DNA from: an uncultured Phascolarctobacterium sp.
GTDB taxonomy: Bacteria; Bacillota; Negativicutes; Acidaminococcales; Acidaminococcaceae
DNA length: 64,000 bases
NCBI GenBank assembly: GCA_900547415.1
Contig: URGS01000005.1
Location: 32,047 to 96,046, forward strand
Direction: 5' to 3'
Shown: positions 1-9,378 of the stretch, one piece after another
Position numbering within the stretch: the first letter of the stretch is position 1
Layout: every line of letters begins with the position of its first letter
Notes under the pieces: model-generated
What the model was told of the DNA's origin: nothing
Seen by the model: only the letters and a program-made list of their open reading frames with translations
Databases searched by the model: none
Program-made: the position numbers and the translations under genes

Positions 1-1
1 A

Positions 2-52
2 ATTATTGTAGGTGTTATCTTTTTTGCATATAAGAAATACAGAAAAAAATAA
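2..52 (+). CDS. C-terminal end of a membrane protein (partial, cut by window start)
   Basis: An open frame runs from the window edge to a TAA at 50-52. It encodes about 16 residues: a hydrophobic stretch (IIVGVIFFAY) followed by a basic tail (KKYRKK). This looks like the last half of a C-terminal transmembrane helix with a cytoplasmic positively charged end. A terminator-like hairpin follows at once, which supports a real gene end. The rest of the protein is outside the window, so no function can be given. Confidence 0.45.
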   Translation: MIVGVIFFAYKKYRKK

Positions 53-112
53 ATCCTGTTTATCGTCTGCTCTTGTTGGCAAACAAGGGTAGGTCGATAG
101 CAGGATTTTCTG
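52..112 (+). terminator. Terminator-like multi-part hairpin after the left-edge gene
   Basis: Three nested stems are visible: AATCCTG (52-58) with CAGGATT (101-107), TATCG (61-65) with CGATA (95-99), and CTTGTT (72-77) with AACAAG (82-87) around a GGCA loop. A short T run follows. It starts right at the stop codon at 50-52, so it probably ends that transcript. Confidence 0.45.
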
Positions 113-152
113 TTGCTATAGCAACTTATTGAAGTTGATAGCTGAAAAATGG

Positions 153-193
153 AAGAGCCCAGGATTTGCAGCATTAATCCTGGGCTCTTTTAC
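153..193 (+). terminator. Rho-independent terminator between convergent genes
   Basis: A perfect 14-bp stem, 153-166 with 176-189 (arms built on AGAGCCCAGGATT / AATCCTGGGCTCT), encloses a 9-nt loop and is followed by TTTT. It lies between the plus-strand gene at the window edge and the minus-strand gene ending at 220, so it could serve both directions. Confidence 0.7.
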
Positions 194-219
194 TGTGTTG
201 GGGACTTGATTATTTTTCT

Positions 220-1254
220 TTATTGCTCAAAATATGTTCTAGGTTCAAGAATAGAACCGTCATTAAAGGCGATGTAGGTAACCTGTATCCTGCTAGGAAG
301 ATGGAACACATCCATTGCCATAAGTTTTTTGTCGTCGGGAAGCAGTCCATTCAAAAGCTTGCTGGTATTTAGATGAACCTCTGCACCAGGTGCAATGGTA
401 CCATTGAAATGCTCTGGATAGGAATAAATGCTTTTTCCGTCCTTATCCATAATAGTTACATCATAGTAAATGCGTTTAATCGTCTGAGTAGTCTTGTTTC
501 TGACATTAATGACAGCATTTAAGCGATACTCTCTAATATCATTTACAAGAGCAGAGGTGATACCGAGCTTTTTATCGAGTACCTGCAGTGATTGGTTTAA
601 TTTTTCCATAACAGGCTTGTTTTGTGCAGCTAAATGAGCTCGCTTAGCTGCATCTAGTTGGATAATAAGCTCTGCCAGATTTTTGATGCGGGTAATTTTC
701 CAATAACCATCATCCTGCTTGGTCAGCTCAAATTGCAGAAGAAAATCCTTGGTGAGCTTTTTATTGTGAACTGCTGCAGTAAGTACTGCTGTCTCGTCGT
801 CGGCCTGTTCAATATTAAATTTACCAAGTGAAAGCTCCTTCAGTGATACGCGGCGTTCCATGTTGCGCATCATGGCATCGGGCACAGGGTCTACGACCTT
901 TTCCTTATCTTCCTTTTTGTTTTCAACAAGGCGCAGAGCTTCCTGATTCATCAAATCAACAACAGATGGCTTAAGCATATGTAGGATACCTACAGCAAAA
1001 GGATTTGAAAGAATATTATCGTTGTTGATTTTGCTTTCTGCCTTAAGAGAATCATCAAAGGCACTATTCATAACAGACTGTACATCAACATAGCGGCTGA
1101 ATTCCTGACTGTTGTGCTGGCGTATCGCTTCGATAGTTCTATCGACAGCGTAGGCAGGTGTTTTCATAAAATATACAAAATAGAAAACAGCACCCAACAG
1201 TGCTGCTGCAATGATTGCACATATTATTTTGCTGTTCTTCATTAACATAGTCAT
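220..1254 (-). CDS. Membrane-anchored or exported DUF2939-like protein
   Basis: 344 residues. The N-terminus has a few basic residues and then a hydrophobic segment (about residues 10-30), consistent with a signal anchor or uncleaved signal peptide. The next part, with a TPAYAVDRTIEAIRQHNSQE-type start and a following 'YVDVQSVMNSAFDD' stretch, resembles DUF2939 proteins. The last 100 residues look like a beta-rich domain of the FxLYD type (VRNKTTQTIKRIYYDVTI). The start ATG at 1254 is preceded by AGGAAGG at 7-nt spacing. It is transcribed divergently from miaB and has no operon partner. Its function is unknown; a role at the cell envelope is inferred only from the anchor. I am fairly sure it is a real gene, less sure of the family. 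Confidence 0.7.
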   Translation of the reverse strand: MTMLMKNSKIICAIIAAALLGAVFYFVYFMKTPAYAVDRTIEAIRQHNSQEFSRYVDVQSVMNSAFDDSLKAESKINNDNILSNPFAVGILHMLKPSVVDLMNQEALRLVENKKEDKEKVVDPVPDAMMRNMERRVSLKELSLGKFNIEQADDETAVLTAAVHNKKLTKDFLLQFELTKQDDGYWKITRIKNLAELIIQLDAAKRAHLAAQNKPVMEKLNQSLQVLDKKLGITSALVNDIREYRLNAVINVRNKTTQTIKRIYYDVTIMDKDGKSIYSYPEHFNGTIAPGAEVHLNTSKLLNGLLPDDKKLMAMDVFHLPSRIQVTYIAFNDGSILEPRTYFEQ

Positions 1255-1351
1255 TTCTAAGCCTTCCTCGCTTTTTTATACTCTTAGCTCTATGGTTATA
1301 TTATATTTTAATCATATTAATGGTAGTTTTCAATAGCTGGTGCTAAAAAAA

Positions 1352-1369
1352 GTTAACATTTATGTGAAC
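1352..1369. promoter_or_regulatory. Imperfect palindrome GTTAACATTTATGTGAAC (possible operator)
   Basis: This 18-nt sequence is its own reverse complement except for one mismatched pair. It sits in the intergenic region between the divergent DUF2939-like gene and miaB, upstream of the miaB promoter candidate. It could bind a dimeric regulator such as a CRP/FNR- or Rex-type protein, but no regulator is identified. Confidence 0.3.
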
Positions 1370-1402
1370 AATATGAGTTTGCAATGGTTAACATAATAAG
1401 AC

Positions 1403-1440
1403 TTGCTAGGAATGTACTAAGAATAGTATAATGTTATAAT
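1403..1440 (+). promoter_or_regulatory. Candidate sigma-A promoter(s) of the miaB-mutS-mutL cluster
   Basis: TTGCTA (1403-1408), an 18-nt spacer, and TATAAT (1427-1432). A second TATAAT lies at 1435-1440. It is about 60 nt upstream of the miaB start and is the only promoter-like signal seen before the long gene cluster. Confidence 0.5.
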
Positions 1441-1500
1441 GACTAGAAGTATAGAGTTTTTTAGAAGCTTGTTTTATAGATAACTGGAGGTTTAATTATT

Positions 1501-2847
1501 ATGACCGAAAAAACAAAGACCTATTGTTTAATTAATTATGGATGTCAGATGAATGAATCTGATACTGAGCATTATGCTGGACAGTTAGAGGAACTTGGCT
1601 ATGAGCCTATTGCTGACTTTCATGATGCTGATGTAATTATCGTCAATACCTGCTGTGTACGTGAAAGTGCAGAAAAGAAAATTGCAGGAAAAATCGGCGA
1701 GTTGAAGGCTGTAAAAACCAAAAATCCTGATGTTGTTATCTGCGTTGCTGGCTGCATGGCACAAAAGGATGGTGAAAAGCTGATTAAAAAGCATCCGCAG
1801 GTTGATTTGCTTTTAGGTACTGCCTATGTTAATGATTTTAAACAGATATTCTTAGATTATTTGGCAGAAAGCAGAAGTAAAAGGGGTAGAGTATACACTG
1901 ACCTGACTATTCATCAAAATGAGTTTGAGGGACGTTTAGTACGTCAAAGTCCTTTTTCTGCATGGATTCCCATTATGTATGGATGCAATAATTTCTGCAC
2001 CTATTGCATTGTTCCCTATGTTCGTGGACGTGAACGCAGCCGCAGTGTAGAAAATATCGTAGCTGAGGTTGAGGCTGCTGTTAAAGAAGGCTATAAGGAG
2101 TTTACTCTTCTTGGCCAAAACGTTAACTCTTATGGCAAGGACTTTGGCGAAAAGGAAGCCTTTGCTAAGCTCCTTCGTCGTGTTAACGATATTCCTGGTG
2201 TTGAGCGTCTGCACTATATGACAAGTCATCCTAGAGATATGAGTGAAGAGGTTATTAAGGCGGTTGCGGAATGTGAGCATATTTGTGAAAGTTTTCATGT
2301 TCCCTTCCAATCAGGCAGTACTGAAATACTGCGCCGTATGAACCGTGGCTATAGCCGTGAAAAATATTTAGAGCTGATTAAGCTTATTCGCAGCTATGTT
2401 CCTGATGCTGTTATTACTACTGACATCATTGTAGGTTTCCCTGGTGAAACTGAAGAGGATTTTCAGGATACTCTTGATTTAGTTAAAGAGGTTGGTTTTG
2501 ATGCTGCCTTTACCTTTATTTATTCCAAGCGCAGTGGTACTCCCGCAGCTAAAATGGATAATCAGGTTCCGCTGCCTGTGAAAAAGGAGCGTCTGAACCG
2601 TTTGATGGCATTGCAAAACGAAAATAGCCTGCATTGTCATGAAAAGCTGGTTGGCAAGGTTGTAGAGGTATTGGCTGAAGGTCCCAGCAAGCAGGCAAAT
2701 GTTTGGGCTGGACGCAGCCGTACCGGAGTATTGGTGCTGTGGCCAGTAGAAGACAAGGAATATAAGGTTGGCGATAAGGTGTATGTACAGATTGATGCTG
2801 CACAAACATGGTTAGTGAAAGGTAAGGCGGTTGAGCATGGCTGCTAA
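1501..2847 (+). CDS. miaB: tRNA-2-methylthio-N6-dimethylallyladenosine synthase MiaB
   Basis: MiaB adds the methylthio group to i6A at tRNA position 37, using a radical SAM 4Fe-4S cluster and a second auxiliary cluster. The 448 residues match the family length. The N-terminal UPF0004 domain carries the auxiliary-cluster cysteines (C15 in NYGCQMN, C51 in NTCCVRES, one more in VAGCMAQ). The radical SAM motif CNNFCTYC is at residues 162-169, and a TRAM-like domain closes the C-terminus. The start ATG follows GGAGG at good spacing. The gene is first in a cluster with mutS, mutL, a methyltransferase, miaA and hfq, so both enzymes of ms2i6A synthesis (MiaA and MiaB) are encoded together. Its end overlaps the start of mutS. 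Confidence 0.96.
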   Translation: MTEKTKTYCLINYGCQMNESDTEHYAGQLEELGYEPIADFHDADVIIVNTCCVRESAEKKIAGKIGELKAVKTKNPDVVICVAGCMAQKDGEKLIKKHPQVDLLLGTAYVNDFKQIFLDYLAESRSKRGRVYTDLTIHQNEFEGRLVRQSPFSAWIPIMYGCNNFCTYCIVPYVRGRERSRSVENIVAEVEAAVKEGYKEFTLLGQNVNSYGKDFGEKEAFAKLLRRVNDIPGVERLHYMTSHPRDMSEEVIKAVAECEHICESFHVPFQSGSTEILRRMNRGYSREKYLELIKLIRSYVPDAVITTDIIVGFPGETEEDFQDTLDLVKEVGFDAAFTFIYSKRSGTPAAKMDNQVPLPVKKERLNRLMALQNENSLHCHEKLVGKVVEVLAEGPSKQANVWAGRSRTGVLVLWPVEDKEYKVGDKVYVQIDAAQTWLVKGKAVEHGC

Positions 2848-5422
2848 TGCTGAAAGCTGCACTCCTATGGTGCAGCAATATATGGCTGTCAAACAGGAGC
2901 ATCAAAATGAGCTGCTGTTTTTCAGGCTGGGCGATTTTTATGAAATGTTTTTTGAGGATGCTATTACTGCATCTCGTGAGCTTAATCTTACACTGACTAA
3001 GCGTGCTGGTGGCAGCAAGGGAAGTATTCCCATGTGTGGTGTTCCTTACCATTCTGTAGATGGCTATATTGCTAAGCTTATTAAAAAGGGCTATCGCATA
3101 GCTATTTGTGAGCAGGTTGAGGACCCTAAGATGGCCAAGGGCATTGTTGAGCGTAAAGTTATCAAGATTATTACTCCAGGTACTGCTTTAAATGAGCAGC
3201 TTTTGGAAGATAAGCATAATCGTTATCTTGTGCTGCTGCTTGAGGGCGGTGACGAGCTTTGTTTGGCTGCTGCAGATGTATCTACAGGTGAATGTCAATG
3301 GTATATGGCTCATGGTACAGAGCGGATGAACGATGTTTTAGAGCAGCTTTATCGTTTGCAGCCTGCAGAGATAGTGATGGCGCCAGGTCTGGAACAGGAG
3401 AATGTACTAAAGGAATGGCTGCGCAGCAGGCTGCCTGAGTGCGCTATTTGTACTTATGCAGAGGAAAATACTGAGGCTGATTATTTTGACAACCATTTTG
3501 CTGATGCAGATGTAGAAGATTTAGTCCATCAGACTGTAGAGCTGCTTCTGCGTTATCTGCATGCAACTGTAATGGCTGATTTAAGTCATATTAACCGTTT
3601 GCGTGAGATCCTTAAGAACAGCTTTATGAGCCTTGATGTCACTGCTATACGTAATTTGGAGCTGGTGCGTAATATGCAGGATGGCTCCAAGCGCGGGACC
3701 CTCCTGGATGTTCTTGATTTTACCAAAACCTCCATGGGAGCTCGTCGTTTGCGCAGCTGGATTGAATGTCCTCTTTTGGACGTAGTACGTATTCGTGAGC
3801 GTCAGGAGGCGGTTTCAGAGCTGCTGGAAAATACTTCTTTGCGAGATGCTGTTGCCGAGCAGCTAAAGGCGGTATTTGATTTAGAGCGTATTGTTTCTCG
3901 TATTGAAATTGGCAGTGCTAATGCAAGAGACCTTGTTTCCCTGCGTAATTCTTTGGCTGTTTTACCGCAGCTAAAGCAAATATTGAGCGGCTGTCAGTCT
4001 GGCAGACTGCAAAGGTTGTGCAGTTTGCTTCATCTCCATGAGGATTTAGTAGAGGTTCTGATGCGTGCCATTGTAGATGAGCCTCCTTTCTCCGTTCGTG
4101 AAGGTGGCATGATAAAAACAGGCTACAATAGTGAGCTGGACGAGCTTCATCTGATTGCTAAAGATAATAAGACCTGGATGCAGAACTTTGAACTGAAAAT
4201 CAAAGAGGAAACTGGTATTAAAACCATGAAGGTTGGCTTTAATAAAGTCTTTGGCTATTATATTGAGGTTTCAAAAGGACAGACCAGCAGTGTGCCTGAT
4301 TACTTTGTTCGTAAGCAGACTCTGGTTAATGCAGAACGGTACATTGTTCCTGAACTCAAGGAGTTTGAAAATAAAATTCTTAGTGCCAAGGAAAAAATTC
4401 AACAGCTTGAATTCTATCTTTTTGATGAACTGCGCAGCCTAATCCGCAGTAAAATTGCAGAAATTCAGGAGACAGCCAGAGCTATTGGTACTATTGATGT
4501 GCTTAATGGTCTCGCTTTAGCGGCCTATAAATACAATTACGTGTGTCCGGAGCTGAACAGCAAGGGCGATATTAAGATTGAAGAAGGTCGTCATCCTGTT
4601 GTAGAAAGGCTTTTAGAAAAGGAAATATTTGTTCCTAATAATTGCCAGCTTAATAATGATGACGAGCGTATGATGGTTATTACTGGTCCTAATATGGCCG
4701 GTAAATCTACATATATGCGTCAGGTAGCGCTTTTAGTGCTGATGACTCAGATGGGCAGCTTTATTCCTGCACGTCAGGCTAATATCTGCCCTGTTGATAA
4801 AATATTTACCCGTGTTGGCGCTAGTGATGACTTGGCAACTGGTCAGAGTACGTTTATGGTAGAAATGAATGAGGTTGCTCAGATTCTCCATTCTGCCACT
4901 AAAAACAGCTTGATTATATTGGATGAGGTTGGTAGAGGTACCAGCACTTTTGACGGTATGAGCATTGCTCGTGCAGTAATGGAGTATATTCACAGCAAGA
5001 TTAAGGCAAAAACTTTATTTGCTACTCACTATCATCAGCTTATTGCCCTGGAGCAGGAGCTGAGTGGTGTCAAAAATTATTCTGTAGCTGTTAAGGAACG
5101 CGGTAAGGATATTGTTTTCCTGCGTCGAATTGTTCCAGGAGGCACCGACCGCAGCTATGGCGTGCATGTTGCTCGTTTAGCAGGTTTGCCCAAAAAGGTA
5201 TTGGACAGAGCAGAAGAAATCTTGGCTGAATATGATAATGATAATGGTATGAGCAGTCGTACCGCTGTTGCTGAAGCGCAGCCCCAGATGATGGGTTCTC
5301 TGTTTACCAGTGCAATTACAGAACAGCTTTTACATATGGATGTTATGAGCATGACGCCGATTGAGGCAATGAATGCTTTGTATAAGCTTCAGGACGAGGC
5401 TAGAAAGGAGAGCGGCAGATGA
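2837..5422 (+). CDS. mutS: DNA mismatch repair protein MutS
   Basis: MutS recognises base mismatches and small loops and starts methyl-independent mismatch repair with MutL. About 861 residues, the normal size for MutS1. The mismatch-reading FYEMF (F-x-E) motif is near residue 35, the connector and lever regions follow, Walker A (GPNMAGKST) is near residue 616 and the Walker B-type LILDEVGRGTSTFDG near residue 693. I chose the ATG at 2837 rather than the TTG at 2831 because AAGGCGG lies 6 nt upstream of the ATG. The start overlaps the end of miaB by 11 nt, and the stop overlaps the start of mutL (ATGA), so the genes are probably translationally coupled. Confidence 0.96.
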   Translation: MAANAESCTPMVQQYMAVKQEHQNELLFFRLGDFYEMFFEDAITASRELNLTLTKRAGGSKGSIPMCGVPYHSVDGYIAKLIKKGYRIAICEQVEDPKMAKGIVERKVIKIITPGTALNEQLLEDKHNRYLVLLLEGGDELCLAAADVSTGECQWYMAHGTERMNDVLEQLYRLQPAEIVMAPGLEQENVLKEWLRSRLPECAICTYAEENTEADYFDNHFADADVEDLVHQTVELLLRYLHATVMADLSHINRLREILKNSFMSLDVTAIRNLELVRNMQDGSKRGTLLDVLDFTKTSMGARRLRSWIECPLLDVVRIRERQEAVSELLENTSLRDAVAEQLKAVFDLERIVSRIEIGSANARDLVSLRNSLAVLPQLKQILSGCQSGRLQRLCSLLHLHEDLVEVLMRAIVDEPPFSVREGGMIKTGYNSELDELHLIAKDNKTWMQNFELKIKEETGIKTMKVGFNKVFGYYIEVSKGQTSSVPDYFVRKQTLVNAERYIVPELKEFENKILSAKEKIQQLEFYLFDELRSLIRSKIAEIQETARAIGTIDVLNGLALAAYKYNYVCPELNSKGDIKIEEGRHPVVERLLEKEIFVPNNCQLNNDDERMMVITGPNMAGKSTYMRQVALLVLMTQMGSFIPARQANICPVDKIFTRVGASDDLATGQSTFMVEMNEVAQILHSATKNSLIILDEVGRGTSTFDGMSIARAVMEYIHSKIKAKTLFATHYHQLIALEQELSGVKNYSVAVKERGKDIVFLRRIVPGGTDRSYGVHVARLAGLPKKVLDRAEEILAEYDNDNGMSSRTAVAEAQPQMMGSLFTSAITEQLLHMDVMSMTPIEAMNALYKLQDEARKESGR

Positions 5423-7620
5423 TCAGCGAAGGTCGTGTACAATTACTTGATACAAATACGGCTAACCAGATTGCAGCAGGTGAGGTTGTTGAAAAGCCAG
5501 CCTCCGTTGTAAAAGAGCTGGTAGAAAACGCTCTCGATGCAGGCGCAAATAAAGTAGAAGTAACAATTTATGCTGGTGGTACTGAATATATCCGCGTAGT
5601 GGATAACGGTATTGGTATGAATGAGGACAATGCACGCTTGGCAGTTCTTCGTCATGCTACCAGTAAGATTCGCAGTGCTGATGATTTGCTGACACTCCAT
5701 ACATTGGGATTCAGAGGCGAAGCTTTGCCAAGTATTGCTTCTGTATCTAAGTTTACCTTGATTACACGTCCTGCAGCAGACGAATTTGCTACATCAATAT
5801 ATATTGACGGCGGCGAAAGCATGGAGGTTTCCTCTGCTGGCGGCAGTGCTGGTACAACAGTTATTGTGGAGCAGCTTTTCTTTAACGTACCTGCCCGCAG
5901 AAAATTTCTTAAAACAGTCAGCACAGAGGGACGCTATATCAGCGAGCTTTTGACTAAGCTGGCACTTTCTCGTCCTGATGTGCGTTTCAAGCTTGTCAGC
6001 AATGATAAAGAGGTGCTCAGTACCCCTGGTGATGGAGATTTGGCGTCAGCTATTAGGGCACTTTATGGTAAGAATGTTGCTTCTGAACTTTTAAGTGTGG
6101 AGCTTTTGGATCCTAAGATTACTATTCAGGGCTTTATTGGCAAACCCACTCTTTTAAAGGGCACTCGTCAGTGGCAGACAATTTTTGTCAACGGTCGCAG
6201 TATCAGCAACAAGATGATTGCCAAGGCCATTGACCATGCCTATCAGTCCCAAATTCCCAAGAGTGGTTTTCCCTTTGCAGTGCTTAATGTTATTGTAGAT
6301 ACTGCTTCCATAGATGTTAATGTGCATCCGCAAAAGAGTGAGATTAAGTTCAGCGACGACAGCACTGTTTATAAAGCAATGTATAAAGCATTGACGGACG
6401 CTCTTACCAGGCCTATGAGTGCCCATAAAACTCAAATAAGCCTGCTGCCTGATTCTGAGCTTAATGCTTATGTTAAAGAAAAACAAGCAAAACTAGAACA
6501 AAAGCTTACTTCAGAGCAGACTGTAAGGCCAATTAGTTCTTCTCAAGTAAGCACTAATAAGGATTTTATCAGCGGAGCACCTGATTATAGACAAATTTTT
6601 AAAACTCCTATGGGAGAAATCTTCCGTACTCCTGAACCAGAGGAAGCTGTTGCTGCAGTTAAGCAGGATACTAGTCCTGAAGCTGTTGAACAGCAAGCTG
6701 CAGTGCAAACCAGTGTCGATAATTTAGATGCTGTTAAGACTTCTGCTACTGCTGAAAGTGAACCTGTTGTTGCAGTTCAGAGGGAAGCTTTATCAGAAAA
6801 TATAAAAGCAGATGGTGAAATGGCAGACGCAGAAGAGCTGCTGACAGTACAGGAAGCTCCGAAAATGGCGGAAGATGCACCTGTTGTTGAGCAGCAGACT
6901 ATGTGGAAGCCCTTTGAAGATTTTGATAATGGCAAACGTGAAACTGTTATGGCTGTTCATGAGGCTAGAAACGAATTTGCTCAGGAGCAGACCAGTGCTG
7001 GTGTAGAGCGTGAGACCATAGCCTTTACTGATACAGATAATGTCATGGCAACTATCTGGCCTATTGGTCAGGTGGATAAAACCTTTATTATTGCTCAATC
7101 AGAGGATACTCTTTATCTAATAGATCAACATGCGGCTCACGAGCGTATTTTGTACGATAAACTGGTTGCTGCGCGCGATAACATTCCTGCACAACAGCTT
7201 TTGATGCCTCTTTATATAGACATGGATGCTGACGATATAGCTCTTGTTTTACAGCATAAGGATGAGTTTATGGCTCTTGGAGTTGAGGCTGATGCTGCAG
7301 GTGAGGAGATTCTGAGGATTTCCAGCCTGCCGACTGATATAAAAGCGGAAGATGCAGAGGATTTTATCAAGGAGATTAGCAAAATGCTGCGAGAGCTGCG
7401 TTCTGTTTCTGCCAGTGACTTGAGACAGGAGCTGCTGCATATGACTGCCTGCAAGGCTGCTATTAAGGCAGGGCAGCTGCTGAATATGCGTCAGATGCGT
7501 CAGCTGATTGTGGATTTGTGCAATACTACTCATCCGTTTACCTGTCCCCATGGACGTCCCTGCATGATTGAGATTGATAGCGATAAGCTTTATAAAATGT
7601 TTAAAAGGACTGGCTTTTAA
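5419..7620 (+). CDS. mutL: DNA mismatch repair protein MutL
   Basis: MutL couples mismatch recognition by MutS to strand incision and removal. 733 residues. The N-terminal GHKL ATPase carries ELVENALDAGA, DNGIGM and TLGFRGEAL. An acidic, Ala/Glu/Val-rich linker of about 190 residues (roughly 340-530) is low-complexity and makes this MutL longer than average. The C-terminal dimerisation domain has the endonuclease motif DQHAAHERILYD (from about residue 569) and CPHGRP (near 709), so it is expected to be a nicking MutL, as in Bacillus, not the E. coli type. The last acidic residue of DQHA(x)2E(x)4E is Asp, not Glu. The start overlaps the mutS stop; the stop overlaps the next gene by one base. 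Confidence 0.96.
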   Translation: MISEGRVQLLDTNTANQIAAGEVVEKPASVVKELVENALDAGANKVEVTIYAGGTEYIRVVDNGIGMNEDNARLAVLRHATSKIRSADDLLTLHTLGFRGEALPSIASVSKFTLITRPAADEFATSIYIDGGESMEVSSAGGSAGTTVIVEQLFFNVPARRKFLKTVSTEGRYISELLTKLALSRPDVRFKLVSNDKEVLSTPGDGDLASAIRALYGKNVASELLSVELLDPKITIQGFIGKPTLLKGTRQWQTIFVNGRSISNKMIAKAIDHAYQSQIPKSGFPFAVLNVIVDTASIDVNVHPQKSEIKFSDDSTVYKAMYKALTDALTRPMSAHKTQISLLPDSELNAYVKEKQAKLEQKLTSEQTVRPISSSQVSTNKDFISGAPDYRQIFKTPMGEIFRTPEPEEAVAAVKQDTSPEAVEQQAAVQTSVDNLDAVKTSATAESEPVVAVQREALSENIKADGEMADAEELLTVQEAPKMAEDAPVVEQQTMWKPFEDFDNGKRETVMAVHEARNEFAQEQTSAGVERETIAFTDTDNVMATIWPIGQVDKTFIIAQSEDTLYLIDQHAAHERILYDKLVAARDNIPAQQLLMPLYIDMDADDIALVLQHKDEFMALGVEADAAGEEILRISSLPTDIKAEDAEDFIKEISKMLRELRSVSASDLRQELLHMTACKAAIKAGQLLNMRQMRQLIVDLCNTTHPFTCPHGRPCMIEIDSDKLYKMFKRTGF

Positions 7621-8408
7621 TGACTGATAGAAAATTTATTGTGACAGAAGGACGTACAGGTGGTGAGCTGGTTGCTCAGGCTCAAAAGTGGGCTGAGCAG
7701 CTTGATGCTGTCTATATGCCACGCTCCCACAGTAAAAGCCTTGATGTTATTTTAGAAGAACAGAATCTTGAGGCCATTCTTATTGCTACTCGTCAAGGAC
7801 CAAGGCTTTACAGTAGAGCCGGTGAGTTTGCCTATCACCCTGGTATGGCTGTACTGCGTCTGCAGCAGCTTAAGCGTGGTGAGCGTGACCATTTTGTCAG
7901 TGCTTTGGCGTTGGAGCCTGGCATGAGCGTATTAGATGGTACCTTGGGCTTAGCCAGCGACGCTGCTATTGCCTCCTACATTGTAGGGGAGCAGGGTGTT
8001 GTTGTTGGCACAGAGGCTTCACCACTGCTGCATTTCGTTGTCAGCCGTGGATTACAAACATATGAGTCTGAGGATGATGATTTGACTGGTGCGCTACGAC
8101 GAATTAAGGCGATTCAGTGTGGTGCAGAGAAATATTTGCGCCAATGTGCTGAAGAGCATAGGTGTTTTGATGTTATATATTTTGACCCAATGTTCAGACG
8201 TCCTGTTCAAGGATCTGTTTCAATGGATGCTCTGCGTCCCTTGGCTTACGAGCATCCATTAAGTAGTACAGCTATTCAGCTTGCTTTAGAGCTGGCACCC
8301 CGTGTAGTAATCAAAGAACGTAATGAATATGTATTAAGAGAATATGGCTGTCAGGAATTTGTTGGCGGAAAGTACAGCAAGATAAAATTTGGCATTATAA
8401 GGAGGTGA
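7620..8408 (+). CDS. Class I SAM-dependent methyltransferase, RsmJ-like
   Basis: 262 residues. The fold is readable as a Rossmann methyltransferase: the SAM-binding motif I appears as VLDGTLGLASDAA near residue 105, and YFDPMFRRP near residue 186 resembles the catalytic motif of RsmJ/DUF548-type RNA or DNA methyltransferases. RsmJ in gamma-proteobacteria methylates 16S rRNA G1516. Whether this protein has the same target is inferred from family resemblance only. It begins inside the mutL stop (TAATG) and is followed 4 nt later by miaA, so it belongs to the same transcript. Its place between mutL and miaA recurs in Negativicutes as far as I recall. Confidence 0.75.
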   Translation: MTDRKFIVTEGRTGGELVAQAQKWAEQLDAVYMPRSHSKSLDVILEEQNLEAILIATRQGPRLYSRAGEFAYHPGMAVLRLQQLKRGERDHFVSALALEPGMSVLDGTLGLASDAAIASYIVGEQGVVVGTEASPLLHFVVSRGLQTYESEDDDLTGALRRIKAIQCGAEKYLRQCAEEHRCFDVIYFDPMFRRPVQGSVSMDALRPLAYEHPLSSTAIQLALELAPRVVIKERNEYVLREYGCQEFVGGKYSKIKFGIIRR

Positions 8409-8412
8409 GGCA

Positions 8413-9336
8413 GTGAAGGAAAGAGTAGTAGTTATATTGGGGCCAACAGCCACAGGTAAAAGTCACTGTGCAATTGAGGTTGCTAAACGTTTTAACGGTG
8501 AAATCATATCTGGCGATTCCATGCTTGTCTACAAGGAAATGAATATTGGTACAGCTAAGCCTACTGCTGACGAATTGCAGGCTGTTCCTCATCATCTGGT
8601 AGATATTCTTCCTCCTGACGCTTCCTTTAATGTTGTGGATTTTGTTGAGCAGGCTAAGGCTTTGATTGCAGACATCAACAGCAGAGGAAAATTGCCTATT
8701 ATTGCAGGGGGAACAGGACTTTATATTAAAGCTCTTTTAGAGGATTATGCCTTTAACAGCGTAGATGAGGATACGGAGCTGCGCCGTAGTCTGGAGGCTG
8801 AAGCCGACACTAATGGGACAGAAGCTCTTCATAAACGGTTGGCTGAGCTTGATCCTGACGCTGCAGAGCGTATTCATCCTAACAATGTACGTCGTGTGGT
8901 GCGCGCTCTGGAGTCTGCTTTAAGGGGTGATACAATTAGCCAGCAGGGTGCAGCGGAAAGTCCCTACGATGCTCTTGTTTTTGGCCTTAATATGGAGCGT
9001 TCTGCTTTATATGAAAGGATTAACCGACGTGTAGATCTTATGCTGGAAGCTGGCTTGGAGCAGGAGGTTCGCCGCCTTCTGGAGCAGGGCGTTTCGTCTG
9101 AATGTCAGTCCATGCAGAGCATTGGCTATCGTCAGATGGTTTGGTATTTAAATGGAAGCATGAGTTATGAGGATGCTGTTGATAAGCTTAAGCAGGCGAC
9201 TCGCAATTTCGCTAAGCGTCAGGTTACATGGTACAAAAAGATGCCTTATATTAATTGGCTGGAGCTTGAGCCAGAGCCTGACTACACTGATGTAGTGGAG
9301 AGAATTTGCGAAAAGCTTGTGCAAAAGTATAAATAA
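8413..9336 (+). CDS. miaA: tRNA dimethylallyltransferase MiaA
   Basis: MiaA transfers the dimethylallyl group to A37 of tRNAs reading UNN codons, the first step before MiaB acts. 307 residues, normal length. The P-loop GPTATGKSH is at the N-terminus, followed by the DSML...NIGTAKP motif and a later RRVVRALE segment, all typical of MiaA. The start is GTG at 8413, preceded by a strong GGAGGTGAG site. The 3' end of the gene contains the likely hfq promoter. Confidence 0.96.
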   Translation: MKERVVVILGPTATGKSHCAIEVAKRFNGEIISGDSMLVYKEMNIGTAKPTADELQAVPHHLVDILPPDASFNVVDFVEQAKALIADINSRGKLPIIAGGTGLYIKALLEDYAFNSVDEDTELRRSLEAEADTNGTEALHKRLAELDPDAAERIHPNNVRRVVRALESALRGDTISQQGAAESPYDALVFGLNMERSALYERINRRVDLMLEAGLEQEVRRLLEQGVSSECQSMQSIGYRQMVWYLNGSMSYEDAVDKLKQATRNFAKRQVTWYKKMPYINWLELEPEPDYTDVVERICEKLVQKYK

Positions 9337-9346
9337 GTTGTATAAT
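9317..9346 (+). promoter_or_regulatory. Candidate hfq promoter inside the end of miaA
   Basis: TTGTGC (9317-9322), 18-nt spacer, TATAAT (9341-9346). It lets hfq be transcribed separately from the upstream repair/modification cluster. Confidence 0.6.
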
Positions 9347-9378
9347 ATAGGTGTATATATTGGATTGGAGGGGTTATT

